Source: Phytopseudomonas dryadis (GTDB lineage Bacteria > Pseudomonadota > Gammaproteobacteria > Pseudomonadales > Pseudomonadaceae). From it: 64,000 bases of DNA. The DNA is taken from assembly GCF_004327355.1 (NCBI RefSeq), contig NZ_QJUM01000001.1, forward strand, positions 62,001 to 126,000, given 5' to 3'. This document shows, one piece after another, positions 1 through 10,793 of the stretch. The notes beneath the pieces were generated by a model, which saw only the letters and a program-made list of their open reading frames with translations, was not told the origin of the DNA and did not search any database. Position numbers and translations under genes: made by a program. Each line of letters opens with the position of its first letter. Position 1 is the first letter of the stretch.

Positions 1-549
1 CTGGTAATCGACGATGGCGCGCATGTTGAACGAGCCGACCTGGGCGACGATGCCCATCAGCGCCAGGGCCAGGAACACTTCGTAGGACACCGTCTGCGCG
101 GAGGCGCGCAGGGCGCCGAGCAGGGCGAACTTGTTGTTGCTCGACCAGCCGGCGAACAGCACCGCATACACCGACAGGCCGGCCATGGCGAAGAAGAACA
201 GGATGCCGATGTTCAGATCCGCCACGCCCCAGTTGGGGGTGATGGGAATGATGGCGAAGGCCACCAGCATGGCGCCCATGGCGATGATCGGCGCCAGGGT
301 GAAGATCGCCTTGTCGGCGAAGGGCGGCGTCCAGTCTTCCTTGAAGAACATCTTGATCATGTCCGCGGCGATCTGGAACATGCCGAACGGGCCGACCCGG
401 TTGGGGCCGTAGCGATCCTGCCACCAGCCGAGCAGACGCCGCTCGACGAAGCTGAGCAGGGCGCCGGTGACCACCACCGCAAGGAGGATGACGATGGCCT
501 TGAGCACTTCCTGGATGATGTCGAGCAACTGGGGAGTCAGCCAACTCAT
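1..549 (-). CDS. nuoH: NADH-quinone oxidoreductase subunit H, 5' part only
   Basis: This is the membrane subunit of complex I at the quinone site, between the hydrophilic arm and the proton-pumping subunits. Only the first 183 codons are in the window; the family is usually about 330 residues. The protein starts MSWLTPQLL, has a first membrane helix (residues about 10-35) and then the conserved [19 protein letters not shown] loop of NuoH. The ATG overlaps the nuoG stop as ATGA, so translation is probably coupled. Identification is firm; the 3' end is outside the window. Confidence 0.96.
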   Translation of the reverse strand, partial: MSWLTPQLLDIIQEVLKAIVILLAVVVTGALLSFVERRLLGWWQDRYGPNRVGPFGMFQIAADMIKMFFKEDWTPPFADKAIFTLAPIIAMGAMLVAFAIIPITPNWGVADLNIGILFFFAMAGLSVYAVLFAGWSSNNKFALLGALRASAQTVSYEVFLALALMGIVAQVGSFNMRAIVDYQ

Positions 550-3290
550 TGCGCGTCCTCCCTGCTGTTGGCAATCGAAAGCGCGGTGACGGCTGCGCCG
601 GCGAGCGCTGGCGGAATGCCCGGCAAGCCGGCTGGCAGACCGATCAGGCCGATAGCCAGCTCGTCGATCACGCGCAGCGGCAGGCGCAGAGCCTGACCAT
701 TGACGGTCAGTTGCAGCAGGGCGCCGTCATTGACCCCCAGGCGCTCGGCTTCGGCCTTGGCCAGGGCGGCATAGGGCGCCGGCATGCGCTCGGCGATCGG
801 TGCGGCGCGCGAAGCCATCTCATCGCTGCCGAACAGGTGATGCAGCGGCACCGCCTGCCAGGTGTCCAGGGCCGGGTTGAACGGCGCGGCCACGGCGAAC
901 CAGGCCAGGCTCTGGCCGCGGCTCTCGATCAGGCGCACGCCCGGATCGCCGGCGCGCAGGTGACCGCCGACTTCGTCCTGGAACTTGTTCCAGGCCTGGG
1001 GCGAGTTCCAGCCCGGCGACCAGGCGAAGGGAATCTGCTGGCGGGCTTCCTGACTGCCGGAATAGCCTTCCATGGAGAAGGCGAAGGCGCTGTCGATATC
1101 CTGGGAAGCGCGCGGCTCGTGCACGCTGATATTGGCGCGCATGGCGGTGCGGCCGCTGTAGCGGTGCGGCTCGCGGGCCAGCTTGAGGCCCCGGATGCGG
1201 AACGAGGCGCTTGGCGCGGCATCGCGGATGCCGGCCAGCTGCGCACCGCTGGCGGCGCAGGCGGCGGTGACCTGATCCAGTTGCGTCCAGTCGACGGGGC
1301 GCCCCTGCAGCGTGCTGTGCAGCGCGTGCAGCCAGCGCCAGCCCTCGCGTACCAGCACCTTGGCGTCGTAATAGGCGGGGTCGTAGACCTGGAAGAAACG
1401 CTGGGCGCGGCCTTCCTGGCTGACCAGGGTGCCGTCGCCTTCGGCGAAGCTGGCTGCCGGCAGCAGCAGGTGCGCCCTGGCCGTGGTGGCCGTGCTCTGA
1501 TGATCGGCGACGATCACCACCCTGGCGGCTGCCAGGGCGGCGTCCACACGGGCGGCATCGGCGCGGCGGTAGAGATCGTTCTCCAGTACCACCAGGGCGT
1601 CGGCCTGGCCCGAGGTCAGCGCTTCGAGGGCGTCGTCGAGGCTGTTGCCGGCGAACCGCTCGCTCATCAGCAGGGCCAGGCCCATGCTGTTGGCTTCCGG
1701 TACCACCAGGCTGATGGAGGCGTTCTTCTGGCGATTGTTCAGGGCGCTGGCGATATTCGCCGCGGCTTCGATCAGCGCGCGGTTGCCCAGGGAAGCGCCG
1801 GAGACGATCAGCGGACGCTTGGCGGCTAGCAGGGCCTCGGCAATGCGCTGCACCAGTTCGGCGGCTTCGTTTTCCAGGTCGCTGACCGCCGGGGCGCTCG
1901 GGTCGATGGCGTGGGCCACGGCGAAACCGATGCGGGCCAGGTCGTCCGGGGCGGCGTGCACGCACTGCTCGGCGATGTCGTCCAGGCGGGTGGCGGTGAC
2001 GCTGGCGATGAACAGCGGGTTGAGGGCGTGCTGGGCGACGTTCTGTACCGCCGCCATGTGCCAGTCCTGGATCTTGGCGCCGGCGGCGATCTCGGTGGCC
2101 TTGCCCTTGACCGACTGGCGCAGGGCCAGGGCGAGGCGGGCGGCGGTCTGGGTCAGGTCTTCGCCGAGGACGAACACCGCGTCATGGCTTTCGATATCGC
2201 GCAGGGTCGGCACCGGCAGCGGGCCGTCCTGCAGAATGTCGCGGATCAGGCGGATATTGGCCTGCTCGGCGGCCGCGATGCCGGAGTAGAAGTTGTCTTC
2301 GCCGACCAGCTCGCGCAGGGCGAAGTTGCTCTCCAGGCTGGCTCGCGGCGAGCCGATGCCGATCACCTTGCGCTTCTTCAGCAGCGCGGCGGCCTGATCC
2401 AGCGCCGAGTCCAGGCCCATCTTCATCTTGCTGAGCACCATCAGCGGCTGACGCGGACGGTCTTCACGGTTGACGTAGCCGTAGCCGAAGCGACCGCGGT
2501 CGCAGAGGAAATACTGGTTCACCGAGCCGTTGAAGCGGTTCTCGATGCGGCGGATCTCGCCGTAGCGCTCGCCGGGGCTGATGTTGCAGCCGCTGGAGCA
2601 GCCATGGCAGATACTCGGGGCGAACTGCATGTCCCACTTGCGGTTGTAGCGTTCGGAGTGGGTCTTGTCGGTGAACACGCCGGTCGGGCAGACCTCGACC
2701 AGGTTGCCGGAGAACTCGCTCTCCAGGGTTCCGTCCTCGACGCGGCCGAAATACACGTTGTCATGGGCGCCGTAGACGCCCAGGTCGGTACCGCCGGCGT
2801 AGTCCTTGTAGTAGCGCACGCAGCGGTAGCAGGCGATGCAGCGGTTCATCTCGTGGGCGATGAAGGGGCCCAGTTCCTGGTTCTGGTGCGTGCGTTTGCT
2901 GAAGCGATAGCGGCGCGCGTTGTGGCCGGTCATCACCGTCATGTCCTGCAGGTGGCAGTGGCCGCCTTCCTCGCACACCGGGCAGTCGTGCGGGTGGTTG
3001 GTCATCAGCCATTCGACCACGCTGGCGCGGAAGGCCTTGGCTTCCTCGTCATCGATGGAAATCCAGGTGTTATCGGTGGCCGGCGTCATGCAGGACATGA
3101 CCAGGCGTCCGCGCGTGTCGTTCTCGTCGGTGTACTGCTTCACCGCGCACTGGCGGCAGGCGCCGACGCTGCCCAGCGCCGGGTGCCAGCAGAAGTAGGG
3201 GATATCGAGCCCGAGGGACAGACAGGCCTGCAGCAGGTTGTCCGCGCCATCGACTTCGAGATCTTTGCCGTCTACGTGGATAGTGGCCAT
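546..3290 (-). CDS. nuoG: NADH-quinone oxidoreductase subunit G (914 aa)
   Basis: This is the large iron-sulfur subunit of the peripheral arm of complex I, carrying electrons from NuoEF towards NuoI and NuoB. The N terminus is a 2Fe-2S ferredoxin domain ([10 protein letters not shown], then [16 protein letters not shown] at about residues 34-48). It is followed by the [16 protein letters not shown] cluster region, the [14 protein letters not shown] 4Fe-4S motif, and CHGCSSGCN opening a molybdopterin-oxidoreductase-like domain. The length is normal for gammaproteobacteria. The gene lies 145 bp after nuoF, a gap filled by a large hairpin, and overlaps nuoH by 4 bp. Confidence 0.97.
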   Translation of the reverse strand: MATIHVDGKDLEVDGADNLLQACLSLGLDIPYFCWHPALGSVGACRQCAVKQYTDENDTRGRLVMSCMTPATDNTWISIDDEEAKAFRASVVEWLMTNHPHDCPVCEEGGHCHLQDMTVMTGHNARRYRFSKRTHQNQELGPFIAHEMNRCIACYRCVRYYKDYAGGTDLGVYGAHDNVYFGRVEDGTLESEFSGNLVEVCPTGVFTDKTHSERYNRKWDMQFAPSICHGCSSGCNISPGERYGEIRRIENRFNGSVNQYFLCDRGRFGYGYVNREDRPRQPLMVLSKMKMGLDSALDQAAALLKKRKVIGIGSPRASLESNFALRELVGEDNFYSGIAAAEQANIRLIRDILQDGPLPVPTLRDIESHDAVFVLGEDLTQTAARLALALRQSVKGKATEIAAGAKIQDWHMAAVQNVAQHALNPLFIASVTATRLDDIAEQCVHAAPDDLARIGFAVAHAIDPSAPAVSDLENEAAELVQRIAEALLAAKRPLIVSGASLGNRALIEAAANIASALNNRQKNASISLVVPEANSMGLALLMSERFAGNSLDDALEALTSGQADALVVLENDLYRRADAARVDAALAAARVVIVADHQSTATTARAHLLLPAASFAEGDGTLVSQEGRAQRFFQVYDPAYYDAKVLVREGWRWLHALHSTLQGRPVDWTQLDQVTAACAASGAQLAGIRDAAPSASFRIRGLKLAREPHRYSGRTAMRANISVHEPRASQDIDSAFAFSMEGYSGSQEARQQIPFAWSPGWNSPQAWNKFQDEVGGHLRAGDPGVRLIESRGQSLAWFAVAAPFNPALDTWQAVPLHHLFGSDEMASRAAPIAERMPAPYAALAKAEAERLGVNDGALLQLTVNGQALRLPLRVIDELAIGLIGLPAGLPGIPPALAGAAVTALSIANSREDAQ

Positions 3291-3306
3291 TTCTAATATC
3301 TTCTTA

Positions 3307-3422
3307 CCCGCCGAGGCGGGCCTGGCTAATAGGATTCTTTTCTAGGGCTGGAGGCTAGAGGCTGAAGGCTGGACGAAAAAGCGACTCGGTCCTCGTCCAG
3401 CCTCAAGCCTTCAGCCTCCAGC
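3307..3422. repeat. Inverted repeats in the nuoF-nuoG spacer
   Basis: The 145-bp gap between nuoF and nuoG holds two structures. A short perfect hairpin (CCCGCC-GA-GGCGGG) lies at 3307-3320. A long imperfect one has 30-base arms at 3347-3376 and 3393-3422 that pair at 26 of 30 positions. The arms consist of repeated GGCTGAAGGCTGGA-type units also found upstream of hflD and purB. There is no U-tract, so it looks like an mRNA-stability or dispersed palindromic element rather than a terminator. That role is inference. Confidence 0.8.
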
Positions 3423-3435
3423 GTCTTTCAATTCT

Positions 3436-4788
3436 TCATGCCGGTACTGCGCTGGAAGCGGCCGTCTGGGCCACGCCCGCCTCGAACTCCGAACGGAAAT
3501 ACTTGATCGCGCTGCCCAGCGGCTCCACGGCGCCCGGCGCATGGGCGCAGAAGGTCTTGCCGGGGCCGAGGAAGTTGACCAGGCCGAGCAGGGTGTCGAT
3601 GTCTTCGCGGGTACCTTGCCCCCGCTCCAGCGCGCGGAGGATCTTCACGCTCCACGGCAGGCCGTCGCGGCACGGCGTGCACCAGCCGCAGGACTCGCGG
3701 GCGAAGAACTCTTCCATATTGCGCAGCAGCGCGACCATGTTGACGCTGTCGTCGATGGCCAGGGCCAGGCCGGTGCCCATGCGGGTGCCGACCTTGCCGA
3801 TACCGGCGGCGTACATCTTCGCGTCCAGGTGTTCCGGCAGCAGAAAGCCAGTGCCGGCGCCGCCCGGCTGCCAGGCCTTGAGGCGGTAACCGTCGCGCAT
3901 GCCGCCGGCGTAGTCTTCGAACAGCTCGCGGGCGCTGATGCCGAATGGCAGTTCCCAGATGCCGGGGTTGTTCACCTTGCCGGAGAAGCCCATCAGCTTG
4001 GTGCCGTGGTCTTCGCTGCCTTCGCGGGCCAGGGATTTGTACCAGTCGACGCCGTTGGCGACGATGGCCGGGACGTTGCACAGGGTCTCGACGTTGTTGA
4101 CGCAGGTCGGCTTGCCCCACACGCCCACGGCGGCGGGGAAGGGCGGCTTGGCGCGCGGGTTGGCGCGGCGCCCTTCCAGGGAGTTGATCAGCGCGGTCTC
4201 CTCGCCGCAGATATAGCGGCCGGCGCCGGTGTGCACGAACAGTTCGAAGTCGAAGCCGCTGCCGAGGATGTTCTTGCCGAGCAGGCCGGCGGCCTTGGCT
4301 TCATCGATGGCGCGGTTGAGGTTGGCGGCGGCATCGACGTATTCACCACGCAGGAAGATGTAGCCGCGGTAGGCCTTCAGGGCCCGGGCGCTGATCAGCA
4401 TGCCTTCGATCAGCAGGTGCGGCAGCTGCTCCATCAGCATGCGGTCCTTCCAGGTGTTGGGCTCCATCTCGTCGGCGTTGCACAGCAGGTAACGGATGTT
4501 CATCGAATCGTCGTTGGGCATCAGGCCCCACTTGACCCCGGTGGGGAAGCCCGCGCCGCCGCGGCCCTTGAGCCCGGAGTCCTTGACCGTCTGCACGATA
4601 TCGGCCTGGGCCATGTCGGCCAGGGCCTTGCGCGCGGCGGCGTAGCCGTTCTTCTGCTGGTATTCCTCCAGCCAGAGCGGTTGCGCATCGTCGCGCAGGC
4701 GCCAGGTCAGCGGGTGAGTCTCTTCGCTGCGGGCGATGCGGTTGGCCGGGCCGAAGGAGGTCAGGATGTTCGAGCTGCGGCTGGTCAT
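3436..4788 (-). CDS. nuoF: NADH-quinone oxidoreductase subunit F (450 aa)
   Basis: This is the complex I subunit that binds NADH and FMN and carries the N3 4Fe-4S cluster. The [14 protein letters not shown] glycine-rich nucleotide loop is visible, as is the [12 protein letters not shown] cluster motif near the C terminus, with the last cluster cysteine in [10 protein letters not shown]. The start at 4788 (MTSRSSNIL) overlaps the nuoE stop as ATGA and gives the normal length. A longer in-frame extension upstream lies inside nuoE and has no family similarity. Confidence 0.96.
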   Translation of the reverse strand: MTSRSSNILTSFGPANRIARSEETHPLTWRLRDDAQPLWLEEYQQKNGYAAARKALADMAQADIVQTVKDSGLKGRGGAGFPTGVKWGLMPNDDSMNIRYLLCNADEMEPNTWKDRMLMEQLPHLLIEGMLISARALKAYRGYIFLRGEYVDAAANLNRAIDEAKAAGLLGKNILGSGFDFELFVHTGAGRYICGEETALINSLEGRRANPRAKPPFPAAVGVWGKPTCVNNVETLCNVPAIVANGVDWYKSLAREGSEDHGTKLMGFSGKVNNPGIWELPFGISARELFEDYAGGMRDGYRLKAWQPGGAGTGFLLPEHLDAKMYAAGIGKVGTRMGTGLALAIDDSVNMVALLRNMEEFFARESCGWCTPCRDGLPWSVKILRALERGQGTREDIDTLLGLVNFLGPGKTFCAHAPGAVEPLGSAIKYFRSEFEAGVAQTAASSAVPA

Positions 4789-5297
4789 CGGAAACTCTCC
4801 AGCAGTTGGGCGACGCCGTCGGGACGCACGTCGCCGAAGGTTTCGTCGTCGATCATCAGCGCCGGGGCCTTGTCGCAGTTGCCCAGGCAGCACACCGGCA
4901 GCAGGGTGAAGCGGCCGTCGGCGGTGGTCTGGCCGGGGACGATGCCGAGTTCGCCCTTGATGCTTTCCAGCACGTTTTCATGGCCGCCGACGAAGCAGGT
5001 CATGCTGTCGCACACGCGGATGATGTGGCGGCCGACCGGCTGGCGGAATATCTGACTATAGAAGGTGGCCACGCCCTCGACGTCGCTGGCCGGGATGCCG
5101 AGGATCGCGCCGATGGCGTCGGCGGCGCCGTCCGGCACCCAGCCGCGGGCCTTCTGCACGATCTTCAGGGCTTCGATGGAGGCCGCGCGCGGGTCCTCGT
5201 AGTGGTGCATCTCGTGCTCGATGGCCGAGCGCTCGGCGTCGCTGAGGGCGAAACGGTCAGTCTGGATCAGGTGGTCTGCAACGGTTGCTTGGCTCAT
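4785..5297 (-). CDS. nuoE: NADH-quinone oxidoreductase subunit E (170 aa)
   Basis: This is the thioredoxin-fold 2Fe-2S subunit that forms the NADH-oxidising module with NuoF and NuoG. The four expected cysteines are present: the pair in [12 protein letters not shown] and the pair in [12 protein letters not shown]. The gene begins one base after the nuoCD stop and overlaps nuoF by 4 bp, as expected for a co-translated operon. Length is typical. Confidence 0.96.
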   Translation of the reverse strand: MSQATVADHLIQTDRFALSDAERSAIEHEMHHYEDPRAASIEALKIVQKARGWVPDGAADAIGAILGIPASDVEGVATFYSQIFRQPVGRHIIRVCDSMTCFVGGHENVLESIKGELGIVPGQTTADGRFTLLPVCCLGNCDKAPALMIDDETFGDVRPDGVAQLLESFR

Positions 5298-5298
5298 G

Positions 5299-7080
5299 TC
5301 AGCGGTCCACGTCGGCCATAACGAAGTCGATACTGCCCAGGTACGCGATGAGGTCGGCGACCATGCTGCCGCGGATCACCGAGGGGATCTGCTGCAGGTG
5401 CGGGAAGCTCGGCGTACGGATGCGCGTGCGGTAGCTCATGGTGCTGCCGTCGCTGGTCAGGTAGTAACTGTTGATGCCCTTGGTCGCCTCGATCATCTGG
5501 AAGGCTTCGTTGGCCGGCATGACCGGGCCCCAGGAAACCTGCAGGAAGTGGGTGATCAGGGTCTCGATGTGCTGCAGCGTGCGCTCTTTGGGCGGCGGCG
5601 TGGTCAGCGGGTGATCGGCCTTGTACGGCCCTTCGGGCATGTTCTTCAGGCACTGCTCGATGATGCGCACGCTCTGGCGCATTTCCTCGACGCGGACGAT
5701 GCAGCGGTCATAGGCATCGCCGTTGACCGCCAGCGGTACCTCGAAGTCGAAGTGCTCGTAGCCGGAGTAGGGGCGCGCCTTGCGCAGGTCGAAGTCGAGG
5801 CCGGTGGAGCGCAGGCCGGCGCCGGTGACGCCCCATTCCAGGGCTTCCTTGGTGTTGTACTGCGCCACGCCGATGGTGCGGCCCTTGAGGATGCTGTTCT
5901 TCAGCGCCGCCTTCTCGTATTCGTCGAGACGCTTGGGCAGCCACTCGACGAACTCCCTGACCAGGCCGTCCCAGCCGCGCGGTAGGTCGTGGGCGACGCC
6001 GCCGATGCGGTACCAGGCCGGGTGCAGGCGGAAGCCGGTGATGGCCTCGATCACCTTGTAGGCGCGCTGGCGGTCGGTGAAGGTGAAGAACACCGGGGTC
6101 ATGGCGCCGACGTCCTGGATGTAGGTGCCGAGGAACAGCAGGTGGCTGGTGATGCGGAAGAACTCGGCCAGCATGATGCGGATGACGTCGACCCGCTGCG
6201 GCACCTTGATGCCGGCCAGCTTCTCCACCGCGAGCACGTAGGGCAGGTTGTTCATCACCCCGCCGAGGTAGTCGATACGGTCGGTGTAGGGGATGAAGCT
6301 GTGCCAGGACTGGCGCTCGGCCATCTTCTCGGCGCCCCGGTGGTGGTAGCCGACCTCCGGCACGCAGTCGACGATCTCCTCGCCATCGAGCTGCAGGATG
6401 ATACGGAAGGCGCCGTGGGCGGACGGGTGGTTGGGCCCGAGGTTGAGGAACATGTAGTCCTCGTTCTCGCTCTGGCGCTTCATGCCCCAGTCCTCGGGGT
6501 TGAAGCGCGCGGCTTCTTCCTCGAGCTGCTGCTTGGCCAGGGTCAGGCTGAACGGATCGAACTCGGTAGCGCGCGCCGGGTAGTCCTTGCGCAGCGGGTG
6601 TCCTTCCCAGGTCGGCGGCATCATGATCCGGGTCAGGTGCGGGTGACCGCTGAAGTGGATGCCGTACATGTCCCAGACTTCGCGCTCGTACCAGTTGGCA
6701 TTCGGCCAGATGGCGGTGACGGACGGCAGGTTGAGGTCGCGCTCGTGCAGCGCCACCTTGATCATCACGTCGCTGTTACGCTCGATCGACAACAGGTGGT
6801 AGAACACCGTGAAGTCGGCATCGGGCAGGCCGCGGCGCTGGGTGCGCAGGCGCTCGTCGACGCCGTGCAGGTCGTAGAGCATGACGTAGGGGCGCGGCAG
6901 CTGACGCAGGAAGCGCAGCACCTCGACCAGCTTGTCGCGGGCGACCCAGAGCACCGGCATGCCGGTGCGGGTGGCCTGGGCCGTGAAGCTGTCGGCGCCA
7001 AAACGGGTATGGAGTTCAACGACGACGTCTTGGTCGTCAGCCTGGTACGGCGCAATGGACAGAACGGTGTCTGCAGTCAT
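5299..7080 (-). CDS. nuoC: Fused NADH-quinone oxidoreductase subunit C/D (593 aa)
   Basis: A single reading frame fuses the 30-kDa (NuoC) and 49-kDa (NuoD) complex I subunits, as in E. coli and pseudomonads. Residues about 1-180 are NuoC-like, with the [18 protein letters not shown] signature. From about residue 205 it is NuoD-like: [15 protein letters not shown] followed by [16 protein letters not shown], the region near the quinone pocket. The frame is continuous through the junction. Called nuoC, nuoD or nuoCD in different annotations. Confidence 0.97.
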   Translation of the reverse strand: MTADTVLSIAPYQADDQDVVVELHTRFGADSFTAQATRTGMPVLWVARDKLVEVLRFLRQLPRPYVMLYDLHGVDERLRTQRRGLPDADFTVFYHLLSIERNSDVMIKVALHERDLNLPSVTAIWPNANWYEREVWDMYGIHFSGHPHLTRIMMPPTWEGHPLRKDYPARATEFDPFSLTLAKQQLEEEAARFNPEDWGMKRQSENEDYMFLNLGPNHPSAHGAFRIILQLDGEEIVDCVPEVGYHHRGAEKMAERQSWHSFIPYTDRIDYLGGVMNNLPYVLAVEKLAGIKVPQRVDVIRIMLAEFFRITSHLLFLGTYIQDVGAMTPVFFTFTDRQRAYKVIEAITGFRLHPAWYRIGGVAHDLPRGWDGLVREFVEWLPKRLDEYEKAALKNSILKGRTIGVAQYNTKEALEWGVTGAGLRSTGLDFDLRKARPYSGYEHFDFEVPLAVNGDAYDRCIVRVEEMRQSVRIIEQCLKNMPEGPYKADHPLTTPPPKERTLQHIETLITHFLQVSWGPVMPANEAFQMIEATKGINSYYLTSDGSTMSYRTRIRTPSFPHLQQIPSVIRGSMVADLIAYLGSIDFVMADVDR

Positions 7081-7142
7081 GGTCTCGGTCGCTATCGGTC
7101 AACGTAGAGAATGAATCCGGGCTTTCCTCGGGGAAAGCGGGC

Positions 7143-7820
7143 TCAGACTTCGTCGGGGCTGCGCAGGTTGGTAACAGCGATGCGCTGCTCGCGACGCTGT
7201 TCCTTCTGGGACGGCATCTCGGCGCGGTACACGCCTTGATCGCCAACCACCCAGGACAGCGGGCGGCGCTCCTGACCGATGGATTCCTGCAGCAGCATCA
7301 GCCCTTGCAGAAACGCTTCGGGACGGGGCGGGCAGCCGGGTATGTAGACGTCGACCGGGAGGAACTTGTCGACCCCCTGAACGACCGAGTAGATATCGTA
7401 CATACCGCCGGAATTGGCGCACGAACCCATGGAGATGACCCATTTGGGTTCGAGCATCTGCTCATAGAGGCGCTGGATGACGGGCGCCATCTTGATGAAG
7501 CAGGTGCCGGCGATGACCATGAAATCGGCCTGGCGCGGCGATGCGCGGATCACTTCGGCGCCGAAGCGGGCGATGTCGTGGGGCGCGGTGAAGGCGGTGG
7601 TCATCTCCACGTAGCAGCAGGAAAGGCCGAAGTTGTACGGCCACAGGGAGTTCTTGCGGCCCCAGTTCACGGCACCGTTGAGCACATCCTCGAGCTTGCC
7701 CATGTAGATGTTCTTGTGCACCTGATCGTCCAGCAGCGGGTCGGCGACGACCTCCCGCCTGCCGATCGGGTATTGCTCGTTGGGAGCATCCGGATCGATC
7801 CGAGTAAGTTTGTATTGCAT
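7143..7820 (-). CDS. nuoB: NADH-quinone oxidoreductase subunit B (225 aa)
   Basis: This subunit carries the terminal N2 4Fe-4S cluster that reduces quinone. [10 protein letters not shown] holds the unusual tandem cysteines, with further ligands in GTCFIKMAP and [13 protein letters not shown] chose the ATG at 7820 (MQYKLTRID): a GAGG lies 8 bases ahead of it, and the TTG two codons upstream is a poorer candidate. It follows nuoA by 10 bp. Confidence 0.96.
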   Translation of the reverse strand: MQYKLTRIDPDAPNEQYPIGRREVVADPLLDDQVHKNIYMGKLEDVLNGAVNWGRKNSLWPYNFGLSCCYVEMTTAFTAPHDIARFGAEVIRASPRQADFMVIAGTCFIKMAPVIQRLYEQMLEPKWVISMGSCANSGGMYDIYSVVQGVDKFLPVDVYIPGCPPRPEAFLQGLMLLQESIGQERRPLSWVVGDQGVYRAEMPSQKEQRREQRIAVTNLRSPDEV

Positions 7821-7830
7821 CGCCAAAGCC

Positions 7831-8244
7831 TCATTGTTTCAGCTTCGCCTGCCGAGCCTTGCGGCCTTCGGGCGCCCAATCGAGCGCACCGATACGCCAA
7901 AGGTAGACAAGACCTGCCAACAGAATGGTTATGAAAACGGTAGCTTCGATGAAGCCGGCCCAGCCGCTTTCGCGAACGGAGACGGCCCAGGCGAAGAGAA
8001 AGAGGGCTTCGACGTCGAAGATCACGAAGAGCATCGCGACCAGATAGAATTTTGCCGATAGGCGCAGACGCGCGCTGCCGGTGGGAAGCATGCCTGATTC
8101 GAAGGGCTCGTTCTTGCTGCGGCCCCACGCCTTGCTACCCAGCAGGCTGGACAGGCCGAGCATGAAGGCACAGAGGCCAACGACCCCGAGCAGGAAAACG
8201 GCCAACGCCCAGTTGTGGGACAGGATACTGCTTGCTTCCGACAT
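7831..8244 (-). CDS. nuoA: NADH-quinone oxidoreductase subunit A (137 aa)
   Basis: This small membrane subunit is the first gene of the complex I operon. Three hydrophobic segments are visible (about residues 12-35, 65-85 and 97-120), and the conserved KNEPFESGM loop sits between the first two. The ATG has a strong AAGGAG seven bases upstream. The AT-rich region before it should hold the operon promoter. Confidence 0.95.
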   Translation of the reverse strand: MSEASSILSHNWALAVFLLGVVGLCAFMLGLSSLLGSKAWGRSKNEPFESGMLPTGSARLRLSAKFYLVAMLFVIFDVEALFLFAWAVSVRESGWAGFIEATVFITILLAGLVYLWRIGALDWAPEGRKARQAKLKQ

Positions 8245-8633
8245 GCCGGAACTCCTTGTTCAAGGAACGGCGTTCACTCGTGTTTGAAAGTTATGGCGAG
8301 GCCTGCAGATCGCCTCGCAATCTATTTCAACAATGTTATGCCTGTATCGGGTGTAAGTAAATTTTTCAGAGCAAAAAAATAACTTGAGCCGATAGAAAAA
8401 ATGCATTTGTTATCTGAAAAATCCTTTTATATCAAATGTTTATATTTTGCAGGTGACGCCCTATAAAGGTGCCTGGCATCCATGTAGTGCATAACTTGAT
8501 GCGCTTCTTTGTGAATAATTCTCATTTGAGAATCTTTTGTTTTAGTGATTTTAGTTGTCGCTTAGTTATCTATGTTTGGCGCACTTTCAGACTAAGTGAC
8601 TATTGCCAGTTATTCCAATTTCTGCGCACTCAT
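8245..8633 (-). promoter_or_regulatory. Upstream control region of the nuo operon
   Basis: About 390 bases without a gene, clearly richer in A+T than the surroundings, between nuoA and the aceA terminator. It should contain the nuo promoter(s). One visible element is an inverted repeat at 8518-8533 (ATTCTCA-TT-TGAGAAT). An ANR/FNR-like half site (TTGAT) lies near 8495. I could not assign a -35/-10 pair with confidence. Confidence 0.5.
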
Positions 8634-8663
8634 GAAAAAGCCCCGGCATCGCTGCCAGGGCTT
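8634..8663 (-). terminator. Rho-independent terminator of aceA
   Basis: On the minus strand the sequence reads AAGCCCTGGCA, loop GCGA, then TGCCGGGGCTT followed by a T-run. This is an 11-bp stem with one G-T pair. It lies 44 bases past the aceA stop and separates aceA from the nuo control region. Confidence 0.9.
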
Positions 8664-8706
8664 CGGGGTGATGCCGAGCCGCCGGTTCAGGCCGGCACGG
8701 GCTGGA

Positions 8707-10302
8707 TCAGTGGAACTGGTTCATGGTGTTGTCCTTGCCGCTGGCCTTGAGCGCGGCCTCGCCGGCGAAGTACTCCTTGTGGTTGTCGCCGATATCGGAG
8801 CCGGCCATGTTCTGGTGCTTGACGCAGGCGATCCCCTGGCGCAGCTCCTGGCGTTGCACGCCCTTGACGTAGGCCAGCATGCCCTGGTCGGCGAAGTAGC
8901 CCTTGGCCAGGTTGTCGGTGGACAGCGCCGCGGTGTGGTAGGTCGGCAGGGTGATCAGGTGGTGGAAGATGCCGGCATGGGCCGAGCCGTCGCGCTGGAA
9001 GGTGCGGATCTTCTCGTCGGCGATCTGGGCCAGCTCGGTCTCGTCGTAGTCCACGCTCATCAGCTTGGCGCGGTCGTAGGTGGAGACGTCCTTGCCCTCG
9101 GCGACGAAGGCGTCGAACACCTGCTGGCGGAAGTTCAGCGTCCAGTTGAAGGACGGGCTGTTGTTGTAGACCAGCTTGGCGTTGGGGATGACCTCGCGGA
9201 TGCGGTCGACCATGGCCTTGATCTGGCCGACGTGCGGCTTCTCGGTTTCGATCCACAGCAGGTCGGCGCCGTTCTGCAGCGAGGTGATGCAGTCCAGTAC
9301 GCAACGGTCTTCGCCGGTGCCCTTGCGGAACTGGAACAGGTTGGACGGCAGGCGCTTGGGACGCAGCAGCTTGCCGCCCCGGTTGAGCACCACGTCACCG
9401 TTGTTCAGCTCGGCCGCCGAGACCTCTTCGCAATCGAGGAAGGCGTTGTACTGGTCGCCCAGGTCGCCCGGCTGCTTGGTCACGGCGATCTGCTTGGTCA
9501 GGCCGGCGCCCAGGGAGTCGGTGCGGGCGACGATCACGCCGTCGTCCACGCCCAGTTCGAGGAAGGCGTAGCGAACCGCATTGATCTTGGCTAGGAAGTC
9601 TTCATGGGGCACGGTCACCTTGCCGTCCTGGTGGCCGCACTGCTTCTCGTCGGAGACTTGGTTCTCGATCTGGATGCAGCAGGCCCCGGCTTCGATCATC
9701 TTCTTGGCCAGCAGGTAGGTGGCTTCCGGGTTGCCGAAACCGGCGTCGATGTCGGCGATGATCGGCACCACGTGGGTTTCGTAGCCGTCGATCTGGGCCT
9801 GGATCTCGTCCTGCCTGGCCTTGTCGCCGGCGTCACGGGCGGCGTCCAGGGCGGTGAACAGCAGATCCAGCTCACGGGCATCGGCCTGGCGCAGGAAGGT
9901 GTAGAGCTCTTCGATCAGCCCGGAGACAGCGGTCTTCTCGTGCATCGACTGATCCGGCAGCGGGCCGAAGTCGGAACGCAGCGCCGCGACCATCCAGCCG
10001 GACAGGTAGAGGTAGCGCTTGTTGGTGGTCTTCAGGTGCTTCTTGATCGAGATCAGCTTCTGCTGCCCGATGAAGCCGTGCCAGCAGCCCAGCGACTGGG
10101 TGTAGACGGAAGCGTCGGCATCGTACTCGGCCATGTCCTTGCGCATGATGGCGGCCGTGTACCTGGCGATGTCCAGACCGGTCTTGAAGCGGTTCTGGGC
10201 GCGCATGCGGGCAACGGATTCCGGGTTGATGGCGCTCCAGCTGTTACCTGCTGCTTCTTTCAGGGCGGCAACGGCTTTGATGTCGTTTTGATAAGCTGAC
10301 AT
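8707..10302 (-). CDS. aceA: Isocitrate lyase (531 aa)
   Basis: This enzyme cleaves isocitrate to succinate and glyoxylate, the first step of the glyoxylate shunt, needed for growth on acetate and fatty acids. The catalytic region reads DEKQCGHQDG in place of the enterobacterial KKCGH and lies near residue 215, consistent with the longer Pseudomonas-type subfamily of about 530 residues. Nearby metal- and substrate-binding segments such as IIADIDAGFGNPEATY are conserved. The start at 10302 (MSAYQNDIKAV) is preferred over an in-frame upstream extension with no family similarity. Both isocitrate dehydrogenases, which compete for the substrate, are encoded 8-12 kb away. Confidence 0.96.
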   Translation of the reverse strand: MSAYQNDIKAVAALKEAAGNSWSAINPESVARMRAQNRFKTGLDIARYTAAIMRKDMAEYDADASVYTQSLGCWHGFIGQQKLISIKKHLKTTNKRYLYLSGWMVAALRSDFGPLPDQSMHEKTAVSGLIEELYTFLRQADARELDLLFTALDAARDAGDKARQDEIQAQIDGYETHVVPIIADIDAGFGNPEATYLLAKKMIEAGACCIQIENQVSDEKQCGHQDGKVTVPHEDFLAKINAVRYAFLELGVDDGVIVARTDSLGAGLTKQIAVTKQPGDLGDQYNAFLDCEEVSAAELNNGDVVLNRGGKLLRPKRLPSNLFQFRKGTGEDRCVLDCITSLQNGADLLWIETEKPHVGQIKAMVDRIREVIPNAKLVYNNSPSFNWTLNFRQQVFDAFVAEGKDVSTYDRAKLMSVDYDETELAQIADEKIRTFQRDGSAHAGIFHHLITLPTYHTAALSTDNLAKGYFADQGMLAYVKGVQRQELRQGIACVKHQNMAGSDIGDNHKEYFAGEAALKASGKDNTMNQFH

Positions 10303-10690
10303 GGTCAATCCTTCAAGTATGTGTTGGGTCGAGCACCGAACGTTCCCACGCAAAACCCGCGCGGCGCGGGCAGGGTGCGGGGCTCACCGCAGAGCGGCGG
10401 AATCGAGACCGGAAGGAGGTTGCGAGCAGGGTGGGTGGACGATTCGCATCTGGCTCAACAGGGCTCGCCTTGGGCGAGTCACCGAGTGCTTGCCGGCTCG
10501 TGGATGCCGTCGATTGCACTGCGCTGGCCGATACGTGAAACGCTTCCCCGTCCCTCAGGACAACTTCGTTCCAGTCGCAATCTCGTCGAGCTGCCTTGTG
10601 GGCTTAACAACACGGAGCGCTCCTTACGGGTGGCGAGGGAGCGATCCGGAGACCCCGTTCTCAGGGCCCCTGATTAGCGGGAGCGAGGCC

Positions 10691-10719
10691 ATCATGCGAC
10701 TGGCGAAAATGTTCGTCAA
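10691..10719 (-). promoter_or_regulatory. Candidate sigma-70 promoter far upstream of aceA
   Basis: Reading leftward there is TTGACG (10714-10719), a 17-base spacer and CATGAT (10691-10696). If used, transcription would begin near 10684 and give aceA a leader of about 380 bases. Nothing else in 10303-10690 codes for a recognisable protein. This is a motif match only. Confidence 0.35.
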
Positions 10720-10744
10720 CCGTTTTTGTAGTGTTTTTTCGAGG

Positions 10745-10782
10745 CTACTACATAAGTAGTAGAGTGACCGTGCGGTCACTCT
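10745..10782 (-). terminator. Two tandem hairpins past the secretin-N gene
   Basis: A 10-bp perfect stem (AGAGTGACCG, loop TG, CGGTCACTCT) at 10761-10782 is followed leftward by CTACTAC-ATAA-GTAGTAG at 10745-10762. They start 11 bases beyond the stop of the 10794 gene. No U-tract follows on the minus strand, so terminator function is likely but not certain. Confidence 0.5.
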
Positions 10783-10793
10783 GCGCGGGCCTT

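Noticed and set aside
549..1829. Long open frame antisense to nuoG, and many similar frames opposite other genes
   Set aside because: They are products of G+C-rich third codon positions; their translations are Arg/Ala/Gly-rich low-complexity sequences with no recognisable family, while the opposite strand encodes a clear gene.
3347..3422. Rho-independent terminator between nuoF and nuoG
   Set aside because: The stem is long but no T-run follows on the minus strand, and termination there would abolish complex I.
8490..8505. ANR/FNR box in the nuo upstream region
   Set aside because: Only the left half (TTGAT) is present; the right half does not match.
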